Source: DASYPQ01 sp046155895
Lineage (GTDB): Bacteria; Planctomycetota; UBA1135; GCA-002686595
Assembly: GCA_046155895.1 (NCBI GenBank)
Contig: JBJXFB010000159.1
Span: forward strand, 1-25,031
Reading direction: 5' to 3'
Length of the DNA: 25,031 bases
Shown here: positions 7,765-15,497 of the stretch, piece by piece
Numbering within the stretch: position 1 is the stretch's first letter
How the letters are laid out: every line of letters starts with the position of its first letter
Translations under genes and position numbers: made by a program
Notes under the pieces: model-generated
What the model was told of the DNA's origin: nothing
The model's input: only the letters and a program-made list of their open reading frames with translations
The model's database searches: none

Positions 7765-8084
7765 TGCACGTCCGCAAGGGGGATCTCGTCGTCGTGCTCG
7801 CCGGAAACGACAAGGGCAAGCGCGGGACGGTCCAGTCGGTCCTGCTCGACCGGGATCGGGTGATCGTCGAAGGGGTGAACCTGCGCTGGAAGCACAGGAA
7901 GCCCAGCCAGAAGAATCCGAAGGGCGAGCGCTCGCAGATCGAGTGCTCCATCCATTCGAGCAACGTCATGCTGATCGATCCCTCGAGCGACGAGCCGGTC
8001 CGCCGTCGACCCGCGGTCCAAGAGAAGAAGAAGAAGGGCGCTAGCCCCAAGAGCAAGAAGAAGGAGGCCTCGTCCGCGCGCTGA
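7764..8084 (+). CDS. rplX: 50S ribosomal protein L24
   Basis: L24 starts 50S assembly and sits beside the tunnel exit. The KOW motif is at residues 1-30 (VRKGDLVVVLAGNDKGKRGTV), followed by VIVEGVNLRWKHRKPSQKNPKGE, which is typical of the family. The core is of usual length, with a short Lys/Ser-rich tail (KKKKKG...KSKKKEASS) bringing the total to 106 residues. The ATG at 7764 shares one base with the rplN stop and is preceded by a strong ribosome binding site. Confidence 0.95.
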   Translation: MHVRKGDLVVVLAGNDKGKRGTVQSVLLDRDRVIVEGVNLRWKHRKPSQKNPKGERSQIECSIHSSNVMLIDPSSDEPVRRRPAVQEKKKKGASPKSKKKEASSAR

Positions 8085-8120
8085 GCCGCGAGGCTCGCCC
8101 GCAGGGCGGAGAAGATCCCC

Positions 8121-8687
8121 ATGGCACGTCTCAAGGACCGCTACCGGAGCGAAGTGAAGGGGCGCTTGAAGGAGCGCTTCAAGATCGAGAACGAGATGGC
8201 CGTCCCGCGGCTCTCGAAGATCGTCATCAACATGGGCGTCGGCTCTGCCGTCGAGAACAAGGGCCGCGTCGAATCGGCCGCGAAGGACCTGGCGCAGATC
8301 AGCGGCCAGCGCCCGGTGATCCGCAAGGCGAGGAAGGCCATCTCGACCTTCAAGCTGCGCGAGGGCATGCCCATCGGCTGCTCGGTCACGCTGCGCGGCG
8401 ACCGCATGTGGGAATTCGCCGACCGGCTGATCTCGGTCGTGCTCCCGCGTATCCGCGACTTCCGCGGCGTGCGCGACAAGCTCGACGGCCGGGGCAACTA
8501 CTCGCTCGGGCTGTCCGAGCAGAGCGTTTTCCCCGAGATCGATTTCGACAAGCTCGAGGCGACCCAGGGCATGGACATCACCTTCGTGACGACCGCCCAG
8601 GACGACGAGCGCGGCTACTGGCTCCTCAAGGAGCTCGGCATGCCCTTCGTCTCCCGCGAGCCCGTCACCACGGGAAGGAAGAGCTAG
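8121..8687 (+). CDS. rplE: 50S ribosomal protein L5
   Basis: L5 binds 5S rRNA and forms an inter-subunit bridge. The 188-residue product has the family segments PRLSKIVINMGVGSA (about 29-43), SGQRPVIRKARKAISTFKLREGMPIG, FRGVRDKLDGRGNYSLGLSEQ and FPEIDFDK. The ATG at 8121 follows GGAGAAG (8108-8114) at good spacing. It is separated from rplX by 36 nt and from rpsN by only 2 nt. Confidence 0.97.
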   Translation: MARLKDRYRSEVKGRLKERFKIENEMAVPRLSKIVINMGVGSAVENKGRVESAAKDLAQISGQRPVIRKARKAISTFKLREGMPIGCSVTLRGDRMWEFADRLISVVLPRIRDFRGVRDKLDGRGNYSLGLSEQSVFPEIDFDKLEATQGMDITFVTTAQDDERGYWLLKELGMPFVSREPVTTGRKS

Positions 8688-8689
8688 CG

Positions 8690-8875
8690 ATGGCGAAACT
8701 GTGCTGGGTCATCAAGCAGGCCAAGAAGCCCAAGTTCAAGACGCGCGGGTACACGCGCTGCACGATGTGCGGCCGCCAGCGCGCCGTGTACCGCAAGTTC
8801 GGCATCTGCCGCATCTGCCTGCGGAACGCCGCCCACCGCGGCGAGATCCCGGGCATGCGCAAGGCGTCCTGGTAG
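8690..8875 (+). CDS. rpsN: 30S ribosomal protein S14, zinc-binding (type Z)
   Basis: This is the short 61-residue form of S14 with a zinc ribbon. Cysteines at residues 24, 27, 40 and 43 form a CX2CX12CX2C pattern (CTMC...CRIC). The core RQRAVYRKFGICRICLR and the C-terminal GEIPGMRKASW are those of bacterial type Z S14. The ATG at 8690 follows the rplE stop by 2 nt, and an AAGGA within the end of rplE serves as ribosome binding site. Dependence on zinc suggests a zinc-free paralogue elsewhere is possible, but none is in view. Confidence 0.96.
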   Translation: MAKLCWVIKQAKKPKFKTRGYTRCTMCGRQRAVYRKFGICRICLRNAAHRGEIPGMRKASW

Positions 8876-8886
8876 GAATTCACGAC

Positions 8887-9282
8887 ATGATGACCGACCC
8901 GATCAGCGACATGTTGACGCGCCTGCGCAACGCCAACCGCATCCACAAGAAGCGCATCACGATGCCCGCGTCCCGCCTCAAGGTGGGGATCGCCCAGATC
9001 CTCAAGGACGAGGGCTTCATCACGGACTACGCGGTCGAGCCCGCCAAGCCCTCGAGCCTGCTCTCGATCACGATGAAGTACGGCCTCGACGGCGAGTTCG
9101 TCCTGCGCACCATCGAGCGCATCTCGAAGCCCGGTTGCCGCGTGTACGCGGGCGCCGACGAGCTGAAGCCCGTGCTGCGCGGGATGGGCATCCAGATCCT
9201 CTCGACGCAGAAGGGCATCCTCTCCGACAAGACCGCGCGCGCGGAAAACGTCGGCGGCGAGATCCTCTGCAAGGTGACCTGA
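8887..9282 (+). CDS. rpsH: 30S ribosomal protein S8
   Basis: S8 binds helix 21 of 16S rRNA and, in E. coli, represses the spc operon by binding the rplE leader region. The 131-residue product begins MMTDPISDMLTRLRNAN and ends with the family block GIQILSTQKGILSDKTARAENVGGEILCKV. Two adjacent ATGs (8887 and 8890) are possible starts; the first gives the common MMTDP form. An AGGAATT about 10 nt upstream may serve as ribosome binding site. Confidence 0.96.
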   Translation: MMTDPISDMLTRLRNANRIHKKRITMPASRLKVGIAQILKDEGFITDYAVEPAKPSSLLSITMKYGLDGEFVLRTIERISKPGCRVYAGADELKPVLRGMGIQILSTQKGILSDKTARAENVGGEILCKVT

Positions 9283-9285
9283 GCC

Positions 9286-9843
9286 ATGTCACGAATCGGC
9301 CGACAACCCATCACGATCCCCACCGGCGTCCAGGTCGAGCGCAAGCCCGACCGTCAGGTCGTCGTGAAAGGGCCCAAGGGCCAGCTCACCCTGCAGCTCC
9401 GCCCCGAGATCGACGTCGTCGTCGAGGGCGCGACGATGAAGGTCTCCGCGGAAACCGCCAAGACCGACCGGTTCGTCCGCGCCTGGTACGGCATGACGCG
9501 CGCGCTGATCCAGAACATGGTCGTCGGCGTGACGAAGGGCTACGAGCGGAAACTCGAGATCCAGGGCGTCGGCTGGAACGCCGCCGCGCAGGGCAACAAG
9601 GTCGTGTTGAACATCGGCTTCAACAAGCCGGTGACCGTGCCGATGCCCGAGGGCGTCCAGGTCGGCACTCCGAGCCCGACCAGCATCGTGATCTTCGGCC
9701 CCGACAAGCAGAAGGTCGGACACATCGCCGCCGCGATCCGGCAGCGCCGGCCTCCCGAGCCCTACAAGGGCAAGGGCATCCGCTTCGAGGGCGAGATCGT
9801 CAAGCGCAAGGCCGGCAAGAGCTTCGGAGCCACGGCGAGCTAG
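9286..9843 (+). CDS. rplF: 50S ribosomal protein L6
   Basis: L6 (185 residues) binds near the sarcin-ricin loop and the factor-binding site. Two duplicated L6 domains are visible: the N-terminal SRIGRQPITIPTGVQV with VVVKGPKGQLTLQL, and the C-terminal half with GYERKLEIQGVGWNAAAQG, then RQRRPPEPYKGKGIRFEGE. The ATG at 9286 is 3 nt after the rpsH stop, with AAGGTGA at 9271-9277 as ribosome binding site within rpsH. Confidence 0.97.
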   Translation: MSRIGRQPITIPTGVQVERKPDRQVVVKGPKGQLTLQLRPEIDVVVEGATMKVSAETAKTDRFVRAWYGMTRALIQNMVVGVTKGYERKLEIQGVGWNAAAQGNKVVLNIGFNKPVTVPMPEGVQVGTPSPTSIVIFGPDKQKVGHIAAAIRQRRPPEPYKGKGIRFEGEIVKRKAGKSFGATAS

Positions 9844-9872
9844 TCGCGGATCCCTTACAGGCCAGGAATCCC

Positions 9873-10241
9873 ATGAGAGCCAACCAGATCAAGAACGTCC
9901 GCCGAGCGCGCCGCACGAAGCGCATCCGCACGCAGCTGCGCCGCGTCTCGGACCTTCCCCGTCTCTCCGTCCACCGCTCGGTGAAGCACATCTCGGCCCA
10001 GATCATCGACGACACGGGCGGCCGTACGCTCGCGCACGTGACGAGCACCGGCAAGGAGATCGCCGCGGAGATGAAGGGCAAGACCAAGACGCAGCGGGCG
10101 GCGGTGATCGGCACCGAGATCGCGCGGCAGGCGAAGGAAAAGGGCATCGAGGCCGTCGTTTTCGACCGCGGGTTCGCGCGCTACCACGGCCGGGTCAAGG
10201 CCCTGGCGGACGCGGCGCGCGAAGGCGGCCTGAAGTTCTAG
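9873..10241 (+). CDS. rplR: 50S ribosomal protein L18
   Basis: L18 of 122 residues carries 5S rRNA into the ribosome together with L5. Recognisable segments are RTKRIRTQL, the PRLSVHRSVKHISAQIIDD strand region near residues 29-47, TLAHVTSTGKEI, and the C-terminal VVFDRGFARYHGRVKALADAAREGGL. The ATG at 9873 follows AGGAA at 9864-9868. Open frame upstream lacks L18 similarity and is a shadow of rplF. Confidence 0.96.
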   Translation: MRANQIKNVRRARRTKRIRTQLRRVSDLPRLSVHRSVKHISAQIIDDTGGRTLAHVTSTGKEIAAEMKGKTKTQRAAVIGTEIARQAKEKGIEAVVFDRGFARYHGRVKALADAAREGGLKF

Positions 10242-10265
10242 TTCGAGGCACTTGAGAAAGAATCC

Positions 10266-10778
10266 ATGAAGCAACGCATGCGTTTCCTCGACGGGATGGA
10301 AGTCGAGACCGTCGAGAACCTGGCCGAATCGCTGGTCAAGGTGAACCGCTCCGCGGCCGTGGTGAAGGGCGGACGCCGGTTCTCCTTCTCCGCGCTGTCG
10401 ATCAGCGGGAACAAGTCCGGCATCGTCGGCTACGGCTTCGGCAAGTCGCGGCAGGTGCCGGGCGCGATCGAGAAGGCGGCCCGCGACGGCCGCAAGCACC
10501 TCATGCGCGTGCCGCTCACGAAGAGCGGGACGATCCCGCACGAGGTCGAGGGATCCTGGTGCGGCTCGAAGGTGCGAATCCTCCCCGCCTCTCCGGGAAC
10601 CGGCATCATCGCCTGCCCGTCCGTGCGCGCCGTCGCCGAGATGGCTGGCGTCCGCGACGTGCTCACGAAGTCCTTCGGCTCGACCAACCCCGTCAACCTG
10701 GTCAAGGCGACGCTGCACGCGCTCTCGCAGCTGCGCACGCCCGAGCAGGTCGCCGAACTCCGCGGAGTGCGGAACTAG
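10266..10778 (+). CDS. rpsE: 30S ribosomal protein S5
   Basis: S5 (170 residues) lies at the back of the 30S neck and affects decoding accuracy. The N-terminal dsRNA-binding fold is seen in VKVNRSAAVVKGGRRFSFSAL and GYGFGKSRQVPGAIEKAARDG; the C-terminal fold has ILPASPGTGIIACPSVRAVAEMAGV and SFGSTNPVNLVKATLHAL. Of interest, the next gene is rplO rather than rpmD, and the 43-nt gap is too short to hold L30. Confidence 0.97.
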   Translation: MKQRMRFLDGMEVETVENLAESLVKVNRSAAVVKGGRRFSFSALSISGNKSGIVGYGFGKSRQVPGAIEKAARDGRKHLMRVPLTKSGTIPHEVEGSWCGSKVRILPASPGTGIIACPSVRAVAEMAGVRDVLTKSFGSTNPVNLVKATLHALSQLRTPEQVAELRGVRN

Positions 10779-10821
10779 GCCCCGACCCAAGAAAACCAGC
10801 GCGCCCGTTGGACCCAAAACT

Positions 10822-11442
10822 ATGGACCTGAAATCCGTCACGCTCAAAGGCCGCAAGCACGAGGTTCGCAAGCGCATCGCGCGCGGGCTCGGCAGCGGAC
10901 TGGGCAAGACCGCCGGCCGCGGCCACAAGGGCTGGGGCCAGCGCTCGGGCGCGAGCCGCCGGCCCGGCTACGAGGGCGGCCAGATGCCGCTCTACCGCCG
11001 CGTTCCGAAGCGCGGGTTCACGAACGCGCGATTCCGGACGGACTACACCGTCATCAACGTCGACCTCCTCGAGTCGTTCGAGGCCGGCTCGATCGTCGAC
11101 CTCGAGGCGGTCCTCGCGCGTGGCCTCACGCGCAAGGAAGCGCCGCTCTTCAAGGTGCTCGGCAACGGCGATCTGTCGCACGCCCTGACCGTCCGCGCCC
11201 AGAAGTTCTCGAAGAGCGCCGCGGAGAAGATCCGTGCCGCCGGCGGAACGGTGATTCATCTCGACGCCCAGGGTCGCGTGGTCGAGACGCCGGTCGAAGC
11301 TCCGGCGGCCCCCGCCCCTGCTCCGAAGGCGGCGAAGGCTCCCAAGGCCCCCAAGGGCGAGGCCGCAGAGCCCGCGGTGGAGAAGAAAGAGAAGAAGGCG
11401 AAGAAGAAGGGCAGCGAAGAATCCGGAGGAGCGGGAAGCTAG
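10822..11442 (+). CDS. rplO: 50S ribosomal protein L15 with long C-terminal tail
   Basis: L15 organises 23S rRNA during late 50S assembly. The core shows the Gly/Arg-rich N-terminus RGLGSGLGKTAGRGHKGWGQ (about 21-40), RPGYEGGQMPLYRRVPKRGF and the C-terminal FSKSAAEKIRAAGG. The core ends near residue 150. A further ~55 residues rich in Ala, Pro, Lys and Glu follow (total 206 against about 145-150 usually), resembling the tail of L22. The next gene, secY, begins two codons after this stop in the same reading frame. Confidence 0.96.
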   Translation: MDLKSVTLKGRKHEVRKRIARGLGSGLGKTAGRGHKGWGQRSGASRRPGYEGGQMPLYRRVPKRGFTNARFRTDYTVINVDLLESFEAGSIVDLEAVLARGLTRKEAPLFKVLGNGDLSHALTVRAQKFSKSAAEKIRAAGGTVIHLDAQGRVVETPVEAPAAPAPAPKAAKAPKAPKGEAAEPAVEKKEKKAKKKGSEESGGAGS

Positions 11443-11448
11443 GCGAAC

Positions 11449-12768
11449 TTGAAGAACTCCTTCTTCCAGCTCTTCCGCATCCCGGACACGCGTCAGAAGA
11501 TCCTGACGACGCTCGGGCTCCTGCTCGTCTACCGCCTGGGGTTCCAGGTGCCGATCCCGGGCATGAGCCCGGAGTTCCTGAGCCAGAACCGCGACCAGGG
11601 CTCGCTCTTCGGCTTGATGAGCGCGTTCTCGGGAGGCGCGATCGGCCAGACCACGATCTTCGCGCTGGGGATCATGCCGTACATCTCGGCGTCGATCATC
11701 TTCTCGATGCTCACGAAGATCTCGCCGGCGATCGAGGCGATCCAGAAGGAAGGCGCCGCCGGCCAGAAGAAGATCAACCAGTGGACGCGACTCGCGACCG
11801 TGCCGATCGCGATCATCCAGGGCCTGTTCATCTACACCGGCGTCTTCCTCCGGCACCCCGAGATGATCACGGAGGAGATGCGCGGCAGCTCGTTCGTGCT
11901 CGGGCTCGTCGTCGTGCTCTCGCTGCTCGCCGGCGCCGTGGCGGTCATGTGGCTCGGGGAGCTGATCACGGAGTTCGGTGTCGGGAACGGCGCCTCGCTG
12001 ATCATCATGGCGGGCATCGTCGCCCAGATCCCGCAGTCCCTGCTCGTGCTCATCAGCACCGACTCGGGAGAGTTCTGGACCACGATCCTCTTCCTCTCCG
12101 CGATCTGGGCGGTCACCGTGTGGGTGGTCGTCTACATCCACAAGGGAGCGCGCCGGGTGCCGATCCAGTACGCGCGCCTGACCCGCGGGCGGCGCGTCTA
12201 CGGAGGCCAGAGGCACTACCTTCCGCTCAAGGTGAACATGGCCGGCGTCATGCCGATCGTGTTCGCTTCCGTGATCTTCATCGTGCCGGCCGTGCTCTTC
12301 GAGTGGCTCGGGTTCGCGGATCTCAAGACGATCTTCAGCACGCCGACGGGGTTCGTGCACGTCACGCTGTACATGGCCCTCGTCTTCTTCTTCTGCTTCT
12401 TCTGGAACCGGCTGATGTTCCGGCCGAACGACATCGCGGACAACTTGCGCGAGCACGGGTCCTTCATCCCCGGCATCCGGCCCGGGGCGCGGACGGCGGA
12501 GTATCTCCAGAACAGCCTGACGCGGATCACGCTCGCCGGCGCGGCCTTCCTGGCCGTCATCGCGATCGCACCGGCCTTCGTCACGCAGGGCACGGCCATC
12601 CCGCAGGACATGCGCTACTTCCTCGGCGGCACTTCGGTGCTGATCGTCGTGGGCGTCGCGCTCGAGCTCGTCGACCGGCTGAACGCGCAGCTCGTCATGC
12701 GGAACTACGACGGCTTCATGAAGCAGTCGGGACCGGGCTGGACCCGCGGAGAGAAGGAGGCCACGTGA
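11449..12768 (+). CDS. secY: Protein translocase subunit SecY
   Basis: SecY forms the protein-conducting channel of the inner membrane with SecE and SecG. The 439-residue protein has about ten hydrophobic segments. Signatures include the plug-region GMSPEFL, GIMPYISASIIF, the QKKINQWTR loop, GVGNGASLIIMAGIVA, and the cytosolic loops ARRVPIQYARL, YLPLKVNMAGVMPIVFAS and RPNDIADNLREHGSFIPGIRPG. The start is TTG at 11449: the rplO stop lies in frame at 11440 and only two codons (GCG, AAC) separate it from TTG, so no other N-terminus containing the first membrane segment is possible. No close ribosome binding site is visible; coupling to rplO is likely. Confidence 0.97.
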   Translation: MKNSFFQLFRIPDTRQKILTTLGLLLVYRLGFQVPIPGMSPEFLSQNRDQGSLFGLMSAFSGGAIGQTTIFALGIMPYISASIIFSMLTKISPAIEAIQKEGAAGQKKINQWTRLATVPIAIIQGLFIYTGVFLRHPEMITEEMRGSSFVLGLVVVLSLLAGAVAVMWLGELITEFGVGNGASLIIMAGIVAQIPQSLLVLISTDSGEFWTTILFLSAIWAVTVWVVVYIHKGARRVPIQYARLTRGRRVYGGQRHYLPLKVNMAGVMPIVFASVIFIVPAVLFEWLGFADLKTIFSTPTGFVHVTLYMALVFFFCFFWNRLMFRPNDIADNLREHGSFIPGIRPGARTAEYLQNSLTRITLAGAAFLAVIAIAPAFVTQGTAIPQDMRYFLGGTSVLIVVGVALELVDRLNAQLVMRNYDGFMKQSGPGWTRGEKEAT

Positions 12769-13427
12769 GCCCGCCGCGCGTCGTGATCCTGTTCGGGCCT
12801 CCGGGAGCGGGGAAGGGGACGCAAGCCTCGCGGCTCGCCGCGGCGCTCTCGCTCCCGCACATCTCGACGGGGGACATCCTGCGCGCGAACCGCGAGCAGG
12901 GGACGGCCCTGGGCCGCCGGGCGCAGGAGTTCATGGACGCGGGGAAGCTCGTGCCCGACGACCTCGTCCTGGAGATGCTCTTCGACCGCGTCACGAAGAA
13001 GGACTGCGCGCGCGGCTACCTCCTCGATGGATTCCCCCGGACGCTCCCGCAGGCCGAGGAGCTCGCGAGGCGGCTGCCGAAGGATGCGGCCGTGCAGGTC
13101 GTCAACATCGCCGTGTCCGACCGATCGCTCGTCGATCGGATCACGGGCCGGAGGATCTGCCGTTCGTGCAAGAACATCCACCACGTGAAGACCGCTCCTC
13201 CGAAAGTCTCCGGACGCTGCGACCGTTGCGGCGGGGAGCTCGAGCAGCGCGTGGACGACACCGAGGGCGTCCTGCGGGAGCGCCTGGCGGTGTACCGTCG
13301 GCAGACGCAGCCGGTCGAGGCCGCCTACCGCTCGCGCGGACTGCTCGTCGAGATCGACGGCGATCGAACGCCCGACGCCGTCTTCGAATCGCTCCGGCAG
13401 GCCGTCTCCGAGGGAGTACGAGCATGA
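12765..13427 (+). CDS. adk: Adenylate kinase, zinc-binding LID form
   Basis: Adenylate kinase interconverts ATP+AMP and two ADP in the cytoplasm. The 220-residue protein has the P-loop GPPGAGKGT at residues 11-19, the AMP-binding DGFPRT at 89-94, and a long LID with four cysteines (132, 135, 152, 155) in two CX2C pairs, the zinc-binding type. The GTG start at 12765 overlaps the secY stop (GTGA) and follows AAGGAGG at 12754-12760. The gene overlaps infA as ATGA; the map gene that commonly follows adk is not here. Confidence 0.97.
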   Translation: MSPPRVVILFGPPGAGKGTQASRLAAALSLPHISTGDILRANREQGTALGRRAQEFMDAGKLVPDDLVLEMLFDRVTKKDCARGYLLDGFPRTLPQAEELARRLPKDAAVQVVNIAVSDRSLVDRITGRRICRSCKNIHHVKTAPPKVSGRCDRCGGELEQRVDDTEGVLRERLAVYRRQTQPVEAAYRSRGLLVEIDGDRTPDAVFESLRQAVSEGVRA

Positions 13428-13672
13428 TGCCCAAGGAAGAACCGATCACGGTGGAGGCAATGGTGACCGAGGCGCTGCCCAACGCGCGCTTCCGGGCCCG
13501 CTTGGAATCGGGTCACGAGATCCTGGCGCACGTCAGCGGCAAGATGCGCATGCACTACATCCGGATCCTGCCCGGGGACAAGATCACGGTCGAGATGTCG
13601 CCCTACGACCTGACCAAGGGGCGCGTCATCTGCCGCGGCGACCGCCGCAGCCGCAAGGAGAACACTCGATGA
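13424..13672 (+). CDS. infA: Translation initiation factor IF-1
   Basis: IF-1 is a small OB-fold protein that occupies the 30S A site during initiation. The 82-residue product has the strongly conserved block GHEILAHVSGKMRMHYIRI and LPGDKITVEMSPYDLTKGRV. Either ATG of the ATGATG at 13424 could be used; the first overlaps the adk stop. A short basic tail (RRSRKENTR) extends past the usual end. The last bases overlap rpmJ as ATGA. Confidence 0.96.
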   Translation: MMPKEEPITVEAMVTEALPNARFRARLESGHEILAHVSGKMRMHYIRILPGDKITVEMSPYDLTKGRVICRGDRRSRKENTR

Positions 13673-13785
13673 AGGTCCGCAGCAGCGTCCGACGCATGTG
13701 CGAGAAGTGCAAGATCATCCGCCGGCGCGGGACCGTCCGCGTCATCTGCAGCGATCCGCGCCACAAGCAGCGCCAAGGCGGCTGA
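13669..13785 (+). CDS. rpmJ: 50S ribosomal protein L36, zinc-binding
   Basis: A 38-codon gene overlapping infA by 4 nt. The product MKVRSSVRRMCEKCKIIRRR... carries the L36 zinc site Cys11, Cys14, Cys27 and His32 (CEKC...C...H), so it is the C+ form. L36 is the smallest bacterial ribosomal protein and stabilises 23S rRNA folding. Length and motif order match the family exactly, and its position between infA and rpsM is the usual one. Confidence 0.95.
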   Translation: MKVRSSVRRMCEKCKIIRRRGTVRVICSDPRHKQRQGG

Positions 13786-13836
13786 GCCTCTCGCAGCACA
13801 CGAAGATCATCCAGGAGCCAAGAAGGAAACCAGAAC

Positions 13837-14220
13837 ATGCCGCGTGTCATCGGAGTCGACATCCCCCCCGCCAAGCGCGTCGAGATCGCGCTCACCTACG
13901 TCTACGGCGTGGGCCGCGCGACCGCATTGGAGATCTGCGCCGCGCTCGGGATCGATCCGGGCCTCAAGGCTCGCGACCTGACGGACGAGCAGATCGCGAA
14001 GATCGCGACCTACGCCCAGAAGGAGTACGCGGTCGAAGGCCAGTTGCGCCGCCAGGTGTCGGCCAACATCGCGCGCCTGCGCGACATCGGCTGCTACCGC
14101 GGAGCCCGGCACCGCCGGGGACTGCCGGTTCGCGGCCAGCGGACGCGGACGAACTCGCGCACGCGCAAGGGTCCGCGCAAGACGGTCGCCGGGAAGAAGT
14201 CCGTGAAGGGAATGAAGTAG
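13837..14220 (+). CDS. rpsM: 30S ribosomal protein S13
   Basis: S13 (127 residues) sits in the 30S head and forms bridges to the 50S. Family segments are PRVIGVDIPPAKRVEIALTY with YGVGRATALEICAALGID near 24-41, the helix around LRRQVSANIARLRDIGCYRG, and the basic GLPVRGQRTRTNSRTRKGPR tail that reaches the P-site tRNA. The ATG at 13837 follows AAGGAA at 13823-13828. It opens the alpha part of the cluster, 51 nt after rpmJ. Confidence 0.97.
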   Translation: MPRVIGVDIPPAKRVEIALTYVYGVGRATALEICAALGIDPGLKARDLTDEQIAKIATYAQKEYAVEGQLRRQVSANIARLRDIGCYRGARHRRGLPVRGQRTRTNSRTRKGPRKTVAGKKSVKGMK

Positions 14221-14223
14221 CAC

Positions 14224-14697
14224 ATGAGCGCCGACGAGAATCCCGAGAAGAGCAAGCCCGACGCGAAGTCGGAGGCGAAGTCCGAATCGAAGGGCGAATC
14301 CAAGGAGGGCGGAGCGCCCGCTCCCGCGCGCGCGCGCAAGCTGCGCCGCGTCGACGCCCGGGGCGTCGTCCACGTCAAGGCCTCCTTCAACAACACCTTG
14401 ATCACGATCACGACCTCGCGCGGCGAGGTGCTTTCGCGCGGGTCGGCCGGCACCGTGGGCTTCAAGGGCACGCGCAAGAGCACGCCCTTCGCCGCACAGC
14501 GCGCCTCCGAGCAGGCCGCGGCGCTCGCGATGCGTCTCGGCCTCCGCGAGGTCGAGGTCAAGGTCAAGGGCGCGGGATCGGGCCGCGAATCGGCGGTGCG
14601 CGCGCTCTCCAACTCGGGGCTCAAGGTCCTCTCGATCGAGGACGTGACCCCGCTGCCGCACAACGGCTGCCGGGCGCGCAAGCGCCGGCGCGTCTAG
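14224..14697 (+). CDS. rpsK: 30S ribosomal protein S11 with charged N-terminal extension
   Basis: S11 lies on the 30S platform by the Shine-Dalgarno helix. The core starts near residue 38 and shows VVHVKASFNNTLITITTSRG, GFKGTRKSTPFAAQRASEQA and the end VTPLPHNGCRARKRRRV. Upstream of the core is a ~35-residue segment of Lys, Ser, Glu, Asp and Pro, longer than the short basic N-terminus seen in most bacteria (157 residues against about 130). The ATG at 14224 lies 3 nt after rpsM. No internal ATG near the core would restore the usual length, so the extension seems genuine. Confidence 0.95.
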   Translation: MSADENPEKSKPDAKSEAKSESKGESKEGGAPAPARARKLRRVDARGVVHVKASFNNTLITITTSRGEVLSRGSAGTVGFKGTRKSTPFAAQRASEQAAALAMRLGLREVEVKVKGAGSGRESAVRALSNSGLKVLSIEDVTPLPHNGCRARKRRRV

Positions 14698-14740
14698 GCC
14701 GCACGCACGAGGATCCAGGAAGGAACCGAGAAACGAAACG

Positions 14741-15367
14741 ATGTCCCGTCTGATCGACAACAAGTGCAAGCTCTGCCGCCGGGAGGGCATGAAGCTCTTC
14801 CTGAAGGGCCAGCGCTGCTTCACCGAGAAGTGCGCCGTCTCGCGGCGCGACTATCCTCCCGGCGTCCACGCCCAGAAGCGCGCCAAGGTGACCGAGTACG
14901 GCGTGCGCCTGCGGGAGAAGCAGAAGCTGAAGCGCATCTACGGCGTGGCCGAGAAGCAGTTCAAGCTCTACTTCCGCGAGGCCGTGCGCCTGCCGGGCAA
15001 CACCGGGGAGAATCTCATGATGCTCCTCGAGCGCCGGCTCGACAACGTCGTGCTCGCGAGCGGCTTCGCCCTCTCGCGCAACCACGCGCGGCAGCTCATC
15101 AACCACGGCCACTTCCGCGTGAACGGGAGGAAGACGGACATCTGCAGCTTCCAGGTCCGGCCGGGCGACAAGATCGCTCCCGGCGAGGCGGAGGGATCGC
15201 GCAAGCGCGTCTCGGAGGCTCTCGAGGTCAACAAATCACAGCCGATCCCGGCGTGGATCCAGGTTTCCGGGGATGCGTTGACGTCCCAGGTCGTCGGCAT
15301 TCCCAAGCGTGCGGACGTCCCGCACCCGATCCAGGAGCAGCTCATCATCGAACTCTGCTCGAAGTAG
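14741..15367 (+). CDS. rpsD: 30S ribosomal protein S4, zinc-binding
   Basis: S4 nucleates 30S assembly and in E. coli represses the alpha operon. The 208-residue protein has an N-terminal zinc site, cysteines 9, 12, 26 and 31 in the pattern CX2CX13CX4C, as in Thermus S4. The S4 RNA-binding domain follows (LERRLDNVVLASGFALSRNHARQLINHGHFRVNG), then VRPGDKIAP and PIPAWI. The start at 14741 is preceded by an AGGAAGGA stretch some 14 nt upstream. Confidence 0.97.
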   Translation: MSRLIDNKCKLCRREGMKLFLKGQRCFTEKCAVSRRDYPPGVHAQKRAKVTEYGVRLREKQKLKRIYGVAEKQFKLYFREAVRLPGNTGENLMMLLERRLDNVVLASGFALSRNHARQLINHGHFRVNGRKTDICSFQVRPGDKIAPGEAEGSRKRVSEALEVNKSQPIPAWIQVSGDALTSQVVGIPKRADVPHPIQEQLIIELCSK

Positions 15368-15497
15368 CGATCCTCGCACGGGCTGAACACGGCGCGCGCT
15401 CATAGATCGATCCGGACGGTCCGATCGTCGGTCGAGGAGGCGGTGCTGCAGAGAGCCCGGGAGGCAGCTTCGAGCCAAGATCCGGAGGAGAACGCAC
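15368..15497 (+). promoter_or_regulatory. rpsD-rpoA spacer with stem-loop and rpoA ribosome binding site
   Basis: The 130-nt gap holds no gene. An 8-bp stem with one bulged C and a 3-nt loop lies at 15408-15427, and GGAGGAG at 15484-15490 is a strong ribosome binding site for rpoA. A TAG-containing -10-like element (15402-15407) lacks a correctly placed -35 box, so an internal promoter is not supported. The stem-loop might adjust rpoA output relative to the ribosomal genes. Confidence 0.3.

Noticed and set aside
10702..12456. A 584-codon minus-strand frame across rpsE, rplO and secY
   Set aside because: Its Asp/Arg/His-rich composition and lack of motifs mark it as a shadow; the plus-strand genes are unmistakable.
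15368..15497. Internal promoter before rpoA
   Set aside because: A -10-like element at 15402-15407 has its best -35 candidate only 13 nt upstream, too close, and neither box is strong.
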